From Phocaeicola plebeius DSM 17135 (GTDB lineage Bacteria; Bacteroidota; Bacteroidia; Bacteroidales; Bacteroidaceae), in assembly GCF_000187895.1 (NCBI RefSeq), contig NZ_DS990134.1:62001-126000 (forward strand): a stretch of DNA of 64,000 bases. The letters run 5' to 3'. How positions within the stretch are numbered: the stretch's first letter is position 1; each line of letters starts with the position of its first letter. The translations under genes were made by a program, and so were the position numbers. The notes beneath the pieces are model-generated. The model had not been told where the DNA came from. It searched no databases and saw nothing but the letters and a program-made list of their open reading frames with translations. Of the stretch, positions 52,117-60,433 are shown one piece after another.

Positions 52117-52158
52117 AAAAGCTGGACTTGCACAAGTGAATAGGCAAGTCCAGCTTTT
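52117..52158. terminator. Bidirectional terminator between converging genes
   Basis: 15-bp perfect arms AAAAGCTGGACTTGC (52117-52131) and GCAAGTCCAGCTTTT (52144-52158), A-rich before and T-rich after. Confidence 0.88.
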
Positions 52159-52178
52159 ATTTTTAATGTGGACAATAT

Positions 52179-52607
52179 TTATTCTTCATCCTCTTCCTCG
52201 TCATCAAAGTCGAAGTCAAAGTCGTCCAGGTACTCTGGCATGAAGAACTCGTCCAAGTCTCTTCGTTCTTTTTTTGTGGGGCGTCCAGTACCACGGGCAC
52301 GGTCTACGAATCCGCTGATTTTACTCATCTCCAGCAATTCATACTGGTCGGGTGTGGTCACGTTTTCCATGATTTCCGGTACCAGTTTGGCTCCCACTCT
52401 TTTTTCAATGGCCTGCAGCACCTTGAAGGAATAAGTTACAGGAGGCTTCCTGACCTGTACCACGTCCCCTGGTTTCACCATTCGGGCAGGTTTCACCTGA
52501 GAACCGTTGATCGAGATTCTTCCTTTTTTGCAGGCTTCGGCAGCAATGGTTCTTGTCTTGAAGATACGTGCAGCCCACATCCATTTGTCAATTCGTGCTT
52601 CCGGCAT
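52179..52607 (-). CDS. S4-domain RNA-binding protein (Hsp15/HslR-like)
   Basis: 142 residues. N-terminal S4 domain (RIDKWMWAARIFKTRTIAAEACKKGRISINGSQVKPARMVKPGDVV). E. coli Hsp15 binds stalled 50S subunits carrying nascent chains. The C-terminal tail is highly acidic (YLDDFDFDFDDEEEDEE). It starts 5 bp after the pth stop, so they share a transcript. Confidence 0.88.
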   Translation of the reverse strand: MPEARIDKWMWAARIFKTRTIAAEACKKGRISINGSQVKPARMVKPGDVVQVRKPPVTYSFKVLQAIEKRVGAKLVPEIMENVTTPDQYELLEMSKISGFVDRARGTGRPTKKERRDLDEFFMPEYLDDFDFDFDDEEEDEE

Positions 52608-52612
52608 GGTTC

Positions 52613-53176
52613 TTATTTGTTATTATATTGATTCATGGTGATGTTCAGTCCGGCCAGACAGAAACTCTTGATGATTTCCTGTGCTACCTCCAAGCGTTCC
52701 GGCATCAGCTTCATGGATTCTTCGTCGAAATGTCCGAGAACAAAATCAATTTGTCCTCCTTTCGGGAAGTCGTTTCCGATGCCAAATCGCAGGCGGGCAT
52801 AGTTCTGAGTGCCTAACGTAGCAGCAATGTGCTTTAATCCGTTGTGGCCTGCATCACTACCTTTTCCTTTCAGTCGCAGGGTACCAAAAGGCAGGGCCAG
52901 GTCATCTACTACAATCAATACGTTTTCTAGAGGGATTTTTTCTTGTTGCATCCAATAGCGTACTGCATTCCCACTCAGGTTCATGTAAGTGGATGGTTTG
53001 AGCAGAATCAATTGTCTGCCTTTTAGCGAGAGCTGGGCGGTAGCTCCATAACGTCCGTCGCTAAAAACAATATTGGACGCCTTAGCCAAGGCGTCCAATA
53101 CCATAAATCCTATATTATGACGGGTTTCGCGGTATTCTTCACCGATATTCCCCAGTCCAACAATCAAGTATTTCAT
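52613..53176 (-). CDS. pth: Peptidyl-tRNA hydrolase
   Basis: 187 residues, releasing tRNA from prematurely dropped peptidyl-tRNA. Family motifs: [26 protein letters not shown] with catalytic H20, [38 protein letters not shown] and the FGIGND end. Normal length. It lies between the L25 and hslR genes, all on the minus strand. Confidence 0.97.
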   Translation of the reverse strand: MKYLIVGLGNIGEEYRETRHNIGFMVLDALAKASNIVFSDGRYGATAQLSLKGRQLILLKPSTYMNLSGNAVRYWMQQEKIPLENVLIVVDDLALPFGTLRLKGKGSDAGHNGLKHIAATLGTQNYARLRFGIGNDFPKGGQIDFVLGHFDEESMKLMPERLEVAQEIIKSFCLAGLNITMNQYNNK

Positions 53177-53209
53177 TGAAAGGATTTTTGTAGTTTTAGG
53201 TTACTGAAA

Positions 53210-53806
53210 TTATTTACCAGCAGCAGCCTGAGCACCACGAGCGGCACGAGTCAATTTAACTGCACAAACCACAGCTTCTTTTGCGTTCAGCAGTTCCAGA
53301 CCTTCGTATTTCAGTTCACCCACTTTGATAGTTTTACCCAATCCCAGCGGAGTTACGTCTACAACCAGACGTTCAGGAATTACATTGTACAAAGCTTTCA
53401 CTTTCAACTTACGGATCTGCAGAGCCAATTTACCACCGGCTTTCACACCTTCTGCCAAACCTTCCAACTTCACAGGAACTTCCATTACGATAGGTTTGCT
53501 TTCGTCGATCTGATAGAAGTCAACGTGCAGGATTTTGTCTGTTACAGGGTGGAACTGGATATCTTTCATGATAGCGTTTACAATCTTGCCATCAATGTTC
53601 AGGTCTACAACGTAGATGTGCGGTGTGTATACCAAGTTACGCAAGCCTTCAGTAGGAACTGTAAAGTGAGTAGCAACCTGATTGCCATTTTCATCTTTCT
53701 GAGTTCCGTACAATACGCAAGGAACACCATTGTCTTTACGAAGTTCACGAGTGGCTTTCTTACCAGTTTCAGTTCTCAAAGAACCTTTGATTTCGATTGA
53801 TTTCAT
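53210..53806 (-). CDS. rplY: 50S ribosomal protein L25 (general stress protein Ctc type)
   Basis: 198 residues, the long TL5/Ctc form. N-terminal 5S rRNA-binding domain (IEIKGSLRTETGKKATRELRKDNGVPCVLYG) and a C-terminal beta domain (PVKLEGLAEGVKAGGKLALQIRKLKVKALYNVIPERLVVDVTPLGLGKTIKVGEL). The tail is alanine-rich. First gene of the L25-pth-hslR operon. Confidence 0.96.
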   Translation of the reverse strand: MKSIEIKGSLRTETGKKATRELRKDNGVPCVLYGTQKDENGNQVATHFTVPTEGLRNLVYTPHIYVVDLNIDGKIVNAIMKDIQFHPVTDKILHVDFYQIDESKPIVMEVPVKLEGLAEGVKAGGKLALQIRKLKVKALYNVIPERLVVDVTPLGLGKTIKVGELKYEGLELLNAKEAVVCAVKLTRAARGAQAAAGK

Positions 53807-53906
53807 TGTTTTTAATTTTTTGTGTTACTCTAAATTAAGTTGATTGTTTGCTTAATTCGCCATCACACGATGTGGTATATCACACGATGAGCTTGAAAAA
53901 GCGGCG

Positions 53907-53938
53907 CAAAGGTATGCATTTTCTTTTTACTTTCCAAA
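53907..53938 (-). promoter_or_regulatory. Promoter of the L25-pth-hslR operon
   Basis: On the minus strand, TTTG (53938-53935) is followed after 20 bp by TACCTTTG (53914-53907), a near-ideal Bacteroides promoter, with a leader of about 95 nt. Confidence 0.65.
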
Positions 53939-53996
53939 TGTTCACGGAATAAATTCCTGTAATTCAAGTTGGAATCAGTGCTTTTTGCGCTTTATC

Positions 53997-54371
53997 TTAA
54001 AAATCGATGTCAATTTTTATTTCTTCTGATTGTGAAGGAATCTCTTCTGTGGTTGTAGCAGGCTGATAATGTGTTTCACTTGTGGTCCCCTGTTCGTGTC
54101 CGATAAAATCGATGGCCTGCTGTAAACCGTTCATAAACTTCTCAAAATCTTCCTTGTACAGGAAAATTTTGTGCTTCTCAAAATTAACCTGAGGATCATC
54201 TTTGTCAAGAGATACCACTTTCTTGCTTTCGGTGATAGCAATGAACATTTCCTCTTTCCGGTTTTTCTTTACATCCAAGTAGTAAATTCGTTTTCCAGCT
54301 TTGATAGCTTTGGAGAAAACGATTTCTTTGTCGTTTTCAATAGTCGTACTTTTCTTCTTCAGTTCTTCCAT
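53997..54371 (-). CDS. PUR-family DNA/RNA-binding protein (DUF3276)
   Basis: 124 residues. The PUR-like repeat covers about 15-95 (EIVFSKAIKAGKRIYYLDVKKNRKEEMFIAITESKK ... HKIFLYKEDFEKFMNGLQQAIDFI). The tail is acidic and low complexity, ending EEIKIDIDF. PUR proteins bind purine-rich single strands; the role in Bacteroidetes is not known to me. Confidence 0.88.
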   Translation of the reverse strand: MEELKKKSTTIENDKEIVFSKAIKAGKRIYYLDVKKNRKEEMFIAITESKKVVSLDKDDPQVNFEKHKIFLYKEDFEKFMNGLQQAIDFIGHEQGTTSETHYQPATTTEEIPSQSEEIKIDIDF

Positions 54372-54512
54372 AACTCACTGTTACTAATAAAAATGCGTTC
54401 AAATTTGAATATTTTTTTGCAATGTGCCAAAAGAGAATGAGGAAAAATGTCGAATCTCTGAAAAAAAAGAAAAAATATAAGGCTTTATGGTGTGTAATAA
54501 AGGAAAAATGCT

Positions 54513-54520
54513 TACTTTTG
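54513..54520 (+). promoter_or_regulatory. -7 box of the nusB operon
   Basis: TACTTTTG fits TAnnTTTG, 35 bp before nusB; -33 not clear. Confidence 0.45.
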
Positions 54521-54555
54521 CCCACCTAAAATAAAATATAGTTTGTTTATATATT

Positions 54556-55482
54556 ATGATTAACAGAGTTCTTATTCGTCTGAAGATAGTTCAGATAATT
54601 TATGCGTATTATCAGAACGGAGGTAAAAATTTGGATACTGCAGAAAAGGAGTTGTTCTTCAGTTTATCTAAAGCGTATGATTTGTACAACTATCTTTTGC
54701 TTTTGATGGTAGAGGTAACCAAGTATGCCAACAAGCGGTTGGATGCAGCAAAAAACAAGTTGGTTCCTACCAAAGAAGATTTGTCTCCCAACATGAAATT
54801 TGTAGAAAATCGCTTCATTGCGCAGTTGGAAATCAACAAACAGTTGAATGCTTTTGCTTCTTCTCAGAAGAAAACCTGGGAAAATGAAGGCGATTTCATT
54901 AAAAATCTGTGTGAACAAATCATGCAGAGTGATATATATAAGGAGTATATGGCCAGCGAAACTTCTTCATACGAAGAGGATCGTGAATTGTGGAGAAAAC
55001 TGTACAAGAAAATTATTTTCAACAATACAGCTCTTGATGAAGTTCTGGAAGACCAGAGCTTGTATTGGAATGACGATAAGGAAATCGTGGATACTTTTGT
55101 GTTGAAGACTATCAAACGCTTCAATCCTGAGAACGGTGAAAAGCAGGAACTTCTTCCTGAATTTAAGGATGAAGAAGATCAGGACTTCGCTCGCCGCTTG
55201 TTCCGTCGTTCTATCCTGAATGCAGATTATTACCGTCATTTAATCAGTGAGAATTCAAAGAACTGGGATTTGAGCCGAGTAGCTGTGATGGATGTTATCA
55301 TCATGCAGATTGCATTGGCTGAGATTCTGAGTTTCCCTAACATTCCGGTAAATGTCTCGTTGAATGAATACGTGGAAATTGCCAAGCTGTATAGCACTCC
55401 GAAGAGTGGCGGTTTCATCAATGGTACTTTGGACGGTATTGTTAATCAATTGAAAAAGGAAAACAAGCTGACTAAAAACTAA
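54556..55482 (+). CDS. nusB: Transcription antitermination factor NusB (long Bacteroidetes form)
   Basis: 308 residues, about twice the E. coli length. The C-terminal 110 residues carry the NusB fold (DFARRLFRRSILNADYYRHLI, WDLSRVAVMDVIIMQIALAEIL, NVSLNEYVEIAKLYSTPKSGGFINGTLDGI). The N-terminus begins with the usual MINRVLIRLKIVQIIYAYYQNG, and the additional helical region lies between. NusB with NusE binds boxA in rRNA transcripts. First of the nusB-yajC-ybbR-coaE cluster. Confidence 0.93.
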   Translation: MINRVLIRLKIVQIIYAYYQNGGKNLDTAEKELFFSLSKAYDLYNYLLLLMVEVTKYANKRLDAAKNKLVPTKEDLSPNMKFVENRFIAQLEINKQLNAFASSQKKTWENEGDFIKNLCEQIMQSDIYKEYMASETSSYEEDRELWRKLYKKIIFNNTALDEVLEDQSLYWNDDKEIVDTFVLKTIKRFNPENGEKQELLPEFKDEEDQDFARRLFRRSILNADYYRHLISENSKNWDLSRVAVMDVIIMQIALAEILSFPNIPVNVSLNEYVEIAKLYSTPKSGGFINGTLDGIVNQLKKENKLTKN

Positions 55483-55522
55483 TATATTTGTCCAGCTATT
55501 ATTAATCTAAACCGAAAAACGT

Positions 55523-55831
55523 ATGAATTTGTTAGCTGTAGTATTGCAGGCACAGGGAGGAGCAGATTACTCTTTCCTTATTATGATGGTGGCTATTTTT
55601 GCCATTATGTACTTTTTTATGATTCGTCCCCAGAACAAGAAGCAGAAAGAAATCGCCAATTTCCGTAAGAATCTGGAAGTAGGCCAGTCTGTAGTTACTG
55701 CGGGTGGTATTTATGGAAAAATCAAGGAAATAGAAGATAATACTGTAATAGTTGAAGTTGCTGCCGGTGTAAAAATCAAGGTAGATAAGAACTCAATTTA
55801 TGCAGATGCACAGGCTCAGCCTGCGAAATAA
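55523..55831 (+). CDS. yajC: Preprotein translocase subunit YajC
   Basis: 102 residues. One membrane helix (SFLIMMVAIFAIMYFFMI) followed by RPQNKKQKEIANFRKNLEVGQSVVTAGGIYGKIKEIEDNTVIVEVA, the YajC signature. It assists SecDF-YajC with protein export. 40 bp after nusB. Confidence 0.96.
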   Translation: MNLLAVVLQAQGGADYSFLIMMVAIFAIMYFFMIRPQNKKQKEIANFRKNLEVGQSVVTAGGIYGKIKEIEDNTVIVEVAAGVKIKVDKNSIYADAQAQPAK

Positions 55832-55837
55832 ATATGA

Positions 55838-56878
55838 ATGACTATGTTCGATCGAAAGAACATAAAGAGATATTACTTGATACTTGTACGAAAAATCAGG
55901 AACTTTCTGCTCAGTGCCAAGAGCAGAGAGTTCCTGATTTTTCTGTTTTTCGTGTTCGTGTCGCTTTGTTTCTGGTTCTTGCAGACCATGAACGACACGT
56001 ATCAGACCGAGTTTAAGATTCCGGTCAGACTGAAGAATGTGCCGAAAGAGGTGGTCATGACGTCTGAACTGCCTGATGAGATTCGGGTGAAGGTAGAAGA
56101 CAGAGGTACGGTACTGCTGAACTACATGCTGGGACGTACTTTCTTTCCGCTGACTTTTAACTTTGAGGATTATCAGGATAAAGGTTCTTATGTCCGCATT
56201 CCTCAGACTGAGGTACTGAAAAAAATCAGTGCCCAGTTGAATAACTCTACGCAACTGCTTGCCGTACGTCCGGACACACTGGATTATATCTATTCAAGGG
56301 GAATACCCAAGAAGGTGCCGGTAGCGGTGGGAGGAGAGGTCTCAGCCGGCCGGCAGTATTATGTGTCAGATATTCAGGTGATACCCGATTCTGTGGTAGT
56401 ATATGCTCCTCAAGGTGTGCTGAATACCATTCTGACAGCATATACACAGCCTTTCCATTGGACCAATGTAACGGATACGCTGAAGAAACATATCAATTTG
56501 CAAAAGCTTCATGGCGTGAAGTTCGTGCCGTCATCCGTAGATGTGGTAGCTTGTGTAGATATGTATTCAGAAAAGACGTTGGAGGTGCCTGTGGTAGGAA
56601 TCGGTTTCCCGAAAGGAAAGGTCTTGCGGACTTTCCCGTCGAAGGTGCAGGTAACTGTACAGGTGGGACTGAAGAACTTCAAGTCTGTGACGGAGAACGA
56701 TTTTCTGGTCGGTGTTTCTTATGCTGACGTGATTGGCAATAAATCCGAGAAACTGCCGCTTACCATCAAAAAACATCCAGATGTAGTAAGTCACGTGCGT
56801 GTGACTCCTTCCTCTGTAGATTACTTGATTGAACAGCAGACCGTAAGCGAACCCTCTAAAGAAAAAGAATCAGAATGA
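55838..56878 (+). CDS. YbbR/CdaR-like repeat protein
   Basis: 346 residues. One N-terminal membrane helix (FLIFLFFVFVSLCFWFLQT), then extracytoplasmic YbbR-like beta repeats (FKIPVRLKNVPKEVVMTSELPDEIRVKVEDRG; LEVPVVGIGFPKGKVLRTFPSKVQVTVQVGL). In firmicutes CdaR regulates the diadenylate cyclase CdaA; no cyclase gene is next to it here. It overlaps coaE by 4 bp. Confidence 0.8.
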   Translation: MTMFDRKNIKRYYLILVRKIRNFLLSAKSREFLIFLFFVFVSLCFWFLQTMNDTYQTEFKIPVRLKNVPKEVVMTSELPDEIRVKVEDRGTVLLNYMLGRTFFPLTFNFEDYQDKGSYVRIPQTEVLKKISAQLNNSTQLLAVRPDTLDYIYSRGIPKKVPVAVGGEVSAGRQYYVSDIQVIPDSVVVYAPQGVLNTILTAYTQPFHWTNVTDTLKKHINLQKLHGVKFVPSSVDVVACVDMYSEKTLEVPVVGIGFPKGKVLRTFPSKVQVTVQVGLKNFKSVTENDFLVGVSYADVIGNKSEKLPLTIKKHPDVVSHVRVTPSSVDYLIEQQTVSEPSKEKESE

Positions 56879-57480
56879 TCAAGATTGGAATTACAGGAGG
56901 TATCGGGAGCGGTAAATCCTATGTGTCGCATTTGCTGGAAAAAGCAGGCATTCCTGTATACGATACGGATACGGAAGCCAAAAAACTGACGCTTTCTCAT
57001 CCCCGGATTCGTGAAGGTTTATTGGCTCTGCTAGGAGAAGAAGTGTATAAGGCAGACGGCTCATTGAACAAGCCCGTGCTGGCAAATTACTTGTTTGCCT
57101 CGGCAGAGAATGCCGGACGTGTCAACCGTATTATTCATCCTTGTGTGCATGAAGATTTCCAACAGTGGGCAGACCGTCAGGCCGCATCCGGCACGGAGGT
57201 GGTGGCTATGGAGAGCGCCATCCTGTTTGAGTCGGGTTTTCATGCAATCGTGGACTATGTCGTGATGGTATATGCTCCCTTGGAGTTGCGTATAACGCGG
57301 GCTATGCAGCGGGATGCCGCTACGGAAGCACAGATAAAGGCCCGTATTTCCGCACAGATGGATGACGAAGAAAAGAAGCGTCGGGCCGACTATGTCATTT
57401 TCAATGACGAAAAACTACAGCTGGATACGCAGATTGCAGCGTTGGGAGAGTGGCTTGCCCATAGAAAAACGGGCCGATAG
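56875..57480 (+). CDS. coaE: Dephospho-CoA kinase
   Basis: 201 residues, last step of coenzyme A synthesis. P-loop GITGGIGSGKSYVSHLLEKAGIPVYDTD, VNRIIHP, and VVAMESAILFESGF lid region. Normal length. Overlap ATGA with the YbbR-like gene indicates coupling. Confidence 0.97.
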   Translation: MIKIGITGGIGSGKSYVSHLLEKAGIPVYDTDTEAKKLTLSHPRIREGLLALLGEEVYKADGSLNKPVLANYLFASAENAGRVNRIIHPCVHEDFQQWADRQAASGTEVVAMESAILFESGFHAIVDYVVMVYAPLELRITRAMQRDAATEAQIKARISAQMDDEEKKRRADYVIFNDEKLQLDTQIAALGEWLAHRKTGR

Positions 57481-57512
57481 TTTGTGTATGTCATTCGTGC
57501 GTTGTATTTTTG
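57481..57512 (+). promoter_or_regulatory. Promoter of the DUF5606 gene
   Basis: TTTG (57481-57484), 20 bp, then TATTTTTG (57505-57512). Immediately after the coaE stop. Confidence 0.65.
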
Positions 57513-57545
57513 TCACTCGTAATTTAATTAATCATTAGAGATAAT

Positions 57546-57959
57546 ATGTTGAAGACTATTTTAGCGATTTCTGGAAAACCAGGTTTGTACAAACTGATTT
57601 CTCAGGCAAAGAATATGCTGATTGTGGAAACAGTCAGTGCAGAAAAGAAAAGAGTACCGGTCTATGCCAGTGACAAGGTAATCTCATTGGGCGATATTGC
57701 CATGTATACTGATGCAGAAGAAGTAGCTTTGGGTGAAGTGCTGGAATCTGTAAAGAAGAAAGAAAACGGCAACGTGACTTCTTTGGATTACAAGAAAGCT
57801 TCTGCGGAAGAACTGCATGCATTTATGGCTGAAGTATTGCCTAACTACGACCGTGACCGCGTACATACCAGTGACATTAAGAAATTGATTCAGTGGTACA
57901 ACCTGCTGGTGTCAAACGGAGAAACTGATTTCGTAGAAACAGAAAAAGCAGCCGAATAA
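57546..57959 (+). CDS. DUF5606 domain-containing protein
   Basis: 137 residues. Conserved Bacteroidetes protein (MLKTILAISGKPGLYKLISQAKNMLIVETVS at the N-terminus, then a helical region with PNYDRDRVHTSDIKKLIQWYNLL). Cytoplasmic; function unknown. It has its own promoter and terminator, so it is monocistronic. Confidence 0.85.
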   Translation: MLKTILAISGKPGLYKLISQAKNMLIVETVSAEKKRVPVYASDKVISLGDIAMYTDAEEVALGEVLESVKKKENGNVTSLDYKKASAEELHAFMAEVLPNYDRDRVHTSDIKKLIQWYNLLVSNGETDFVETEKAAE

Positions 57960-58000
57960 AGCAGAAGAGTCGTACAGCTTGATGTACAATTTGGAACAGG

Positions 58001-58070
58001 AAACTGTCTCAAGGTAAACGGATGCATCGTTCCGGCTACGGAGTGCATATTTGCCTTGAGACAGTTTTTT
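58001..58070 (+). terminator. Long-stem terminator before the cobalamin operon
   Basis: Arms AAACTGTCTCAAGGTAAA (58001-58018) and TTTGCCTTGAGACAGTTT (58050-58067) pair at 17 of 18 positions, with an inner GCAT/ATGC stem and a T-run to 58070. Confidence 0.88.
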
Positions 58071-58109
58071 ATTTATAGTAATGGAAGCTGAAAACCACAG
58101 CAGAAGATT

Positions 58110-58619
58110 ATGAAGAAGATAATACTGATTACGGGCGGCGAGCGCTCCGGAAAAAGCAGTTATGCAGAGCGCTTGGCTCATGAGTTGTCTGCATCGCCGG
58201 TGTATATGGCCACGGCAAAGATATGGGACGAGGAATTTCGTCGCAGGGTGGAGCGTCACCAGCAAAACCGGGGGCCGGAGTGGACGAACATCGAAGAAGA
58301 AAAGGAACTGAGCCGCCATGACATTACGGGACGGGTGGCTGTCATTGATTGTGTGACGCTCTGGTGCACGAACTACTTTGTGGAACAGCCGGAAGTGTCA
58401 CTTGCCTTGGAAGCCTTGAAGCGGGAATTCGACCGTTTTACCGCTCAGGATGCGACCTTTATTTTCGTCACGAACGAGATTGGCATGGGAGGCGTTTCCC
58501 CCAATGAGGTACAACGCCGTTTTACCGATTTGCAAGGATGGATGAACCAGTATATTGCTTCGAAAGCCGATCAGGTAGTGCTGATGGTGTGCGGTATTCC
58601 GGTTAAAGTGAAAGGATAA
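58110..58619 (+). CDS. cobU: Adenosylcobinamide kinase / adenosylcobinamide-phosphate guanylyltransferase
   Basis: 169 residues. P-loop ITGGERSGKSSYAERLA, then YMATAKIWDEEFRRRVERHQQNR with the guanylylated histidine, VIDCVTLW and VTNEIGMGGVSPNEVQRRF. It phosphorylates adenosylcobinamide and transfers GMP, preparing the corrin for nucleotide-loop attachment. First gene of the cobalamin operon. No B12 riboswitch recognised upstream. Confidence 0.96.
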   Translation: MKKIILITGGERSGKSSYAERLAHELSASPVYMATAKIWDEEFRRRVERHQQNRGPEWTNIEEEKELSRHDITGRVAVIDCVTLWCTNYFVEQPEVSLALEALKREFDRFTAQDATFIFVTNEIGMGGVSPNEVQRRFTDLQGWMNQYIASKADQVVLMVCGIPVKVKG

Positions 58620-58622
58620 ATC

Positions 58623-59663
58623 ATGCGTAAGTTTACTATAGCACCTATTGCCTGTCCGGAACTGGAGCAGGCAGCCCGTGAAAAGATTGATAACCTGACG
58701 AAGCCGAAAGGTTCTCTGGGGCGTCTGGAGGAATTGGCCCTGCAGGTTTGTATGATTCAGCAGACCTTGTCGCCTTCGTTGAACAATCCGTATAACTTGC
58801 TTTTTGCAGCCGACCACGGCATTGTGGAAGAGAAGGTCAGTGCTTCGCCGAAGGAGATTACCTGGCAGCAAATCAGTAACTTCCTGCATGGAGGGGCCGG
58901 TATCAACTTTCTGTGCCGCCAGCACGGATTCCGCTTGGAAATCATTGATGCGGGAGTGGATTACGACTTACCCTACGAAAAAGGCATCATTGATATGAAA
59001 GTCCGTCGCGGTACACGTAATTTCCTTCACGAAGATGCCATGACACCTGAAGAAATGAATCTGTGTCTGGAGCGTGGAGCACAATGTGTAGATCGTATTC
59101 AGGCAGCAGGTTGTAACGTGGTAAGCTTCGGTGAGATGGGAGTAGGAAATACTTCCGCTTCTTCCTTGTGGATGAGTTGCCTGACGGGGATTCCACTGGA
59201 ACAATGCGTGGGAGCCGGCAGTGGTCTGTATGGAGAAGCCATGACCCATAAGTTCCGGGTGCTTCAGCAGGCTCTTCAACATTTCTCGGGCGAGCATACG
59301 GTGGAAGAAATCCTGTGTCGCTTCGGAGGACTTGAAATGATGATGGCAGTAGGTGGCATGCTGCGTGCGGCCGAGCTGCGCATGGTCATTCTGGTGGACG
59401 GCTTTATCATGACCAACTGCATACTGGCTGCTTCGCGTTTGTGCCCCGACGTACTTTCGTATGCCGTGTTCGGACATCAGGGAGATGAAAGCGGACACAA
59501 ACTGTTGCTGGACTACCTGCACGCCCGTCCGTTGTTGAATCTGTCATTGCGCCTGGGTGAGGGAAGCGGCTCCGTCTGTGCTTTTCCTATCCTTGATTCA
59601 GCCGTGCGGATGCTGAATGAGATGGATACCTTTGCCCATGCTTCCATTACCAAATACTTCTGA
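58623..59663 (+). CDS. cobT: Nicotinate-nucleotide--dimethylbenzimidazole phosphoribosyltransferase
   Basis: 346 residues. It activates the lower-ligand base to alpha-ribazole phosphate. Signatures: [57 protein letters not shown], and [16 protein letters not shown] with the catalytic glutamate near the C-terminus. Three bases after cobU. Confidence 0.96.
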   Translation: MRKFTIAPIACPELEQAAREKIDNLTKPKGSLGRLEELALQVCMIQQTLSPSLNNPYNLLFAADHGIVEEKVSASPKEITWQQISNFLHGGAGINFLCRQHGFRLEIIDAGVDYDLPYEKGIIDMKVRRGTRNFLHEDAMTPEEMNLCLERGAQCVDRIQAAGCNVVSFGEMGVGNTSASSLWMSCLTGIPLEQCVGAGSGLYGEAMTHKFRVLQQALQHFSGEHTVEEILCRFGGLEMMMAVGGMLRAAELRMVILVDGFIMTNCILAASRLCPDVLSYAVFGHQGDESGHKLLLDYLHARPLLNLSLRLGEGSGSVCAFPILDSAVRMLNEMDTFAHASITKYF

Positions 59664-59667
59664 CCTC

Positions 59668-60414
59668 ATGAACAATTTATTGGCTGCCTTGATGTTTTTC
59701 ACCCGTCTGCCTTTCTGGCGGATTTGTACCGTGCCATCCGAATGTTTCCGGCATGTGGTGAGCTACTGGAGCCTTTGCGGATGGCTCACGGGAGGAGTGA
59801 TGGCCCTGTCTTTCTGGGTTTTCTCCACCTGGTTTCCTCTGCCGGTAGCGGTACTGCTGGCCTTGTGTACCCGTCTTTTCCTGACGGGGGCTTTGCATGA
59901 AGACGGTCTGGCCGATTTCTTCGATGGATTTGGTGGCGGACGCGACCGGGAAGGCATTCTCCGCATCATGAAAGATTCTCATATCGGGAGTTACGGTGTG
60001 CTGGGATTGATATTGTATTACCTGCTCTCGTTCTCGCTTTTGGTATCCTTGCCTGCGCCTGTTATTCCCTGGGTGCTGTGCGTGGCCGACCCTTTCTGCA
60101 AGTTTGTATGCAGTTTCATGCTCTTGTTCCTTCCGTACGCCCGAAAAGAAGAAGAAAGCAAGGCCAAGGTGGTCTATACCCGCATGAGTCTTTCGGAGTG
60201 GATAGCCAATGCCGCAGGAGGATTGTTGCCCTTGCTGCTTTTACCTCTTTCTTACTGGGGAATGCTGTGCTTTCCCTGTGTACTTTTCATTGGATTGGGC
60301 TGGCTGCTCAAGCGACGTTTAGGAGGATACACCGGCGACTGTTGTGGTGCACTTTTCCTTTTGTGTGAACTGGCGTGCTGGATGGGAGCAGTAGTAATGG
60401 CATATAATTTTTAA
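59668..60414 (+). CDS. cobS: Adenosylcobinamide-GDP ribazoletransferase (cobalamin synthase)
   Basis: 248 residues, polytopic inner-membrane enzyme joining the activated corrin and alpha-ribazole. Features: LLAALMFFTRLPFWR start, LHEDGLADFFDGFGGGRDREGILRIMKDSHIGSYG with metal-binding acidic motif, and LGGYTGDCCGALFLL near the end. I chose ATG 59668, four bases after the cobT stop, instead of an upstream in-frame ATG inside cobT. Confidence 0.95.
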   Translation: MNNLLAALMFFTRLPFWRICTVPSECFRHVVSYWSLCGWLTGGVMALSFWVFSTWFPLPVAVLLALCTRLFLTGALHEDGLADFFDGFGGGRDREGILRIMKDSHIGSYGVLGLILYYLLSFSLLVSLPAPVIPWVLCVADPFCKFVCSFMLLFLPYARKEEESKAKVVYTRMSLSEWIANAAGGLLPLLLLPLSYWGMLCFPCVLFIGLGWLLKRRLGGYTGDCCGALFLLCELACWMGAVVMAYNF

Positions 60415-60433
60415 TATGGTTAGATAAAAGAAA

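Noticed and set aside
58001..58109. Possible B12 riboswitch before cobU
   Set aside because: No B12 box (GCCACTG type) or matching helices; the region is almost wholly taken by a terminator hairpin.
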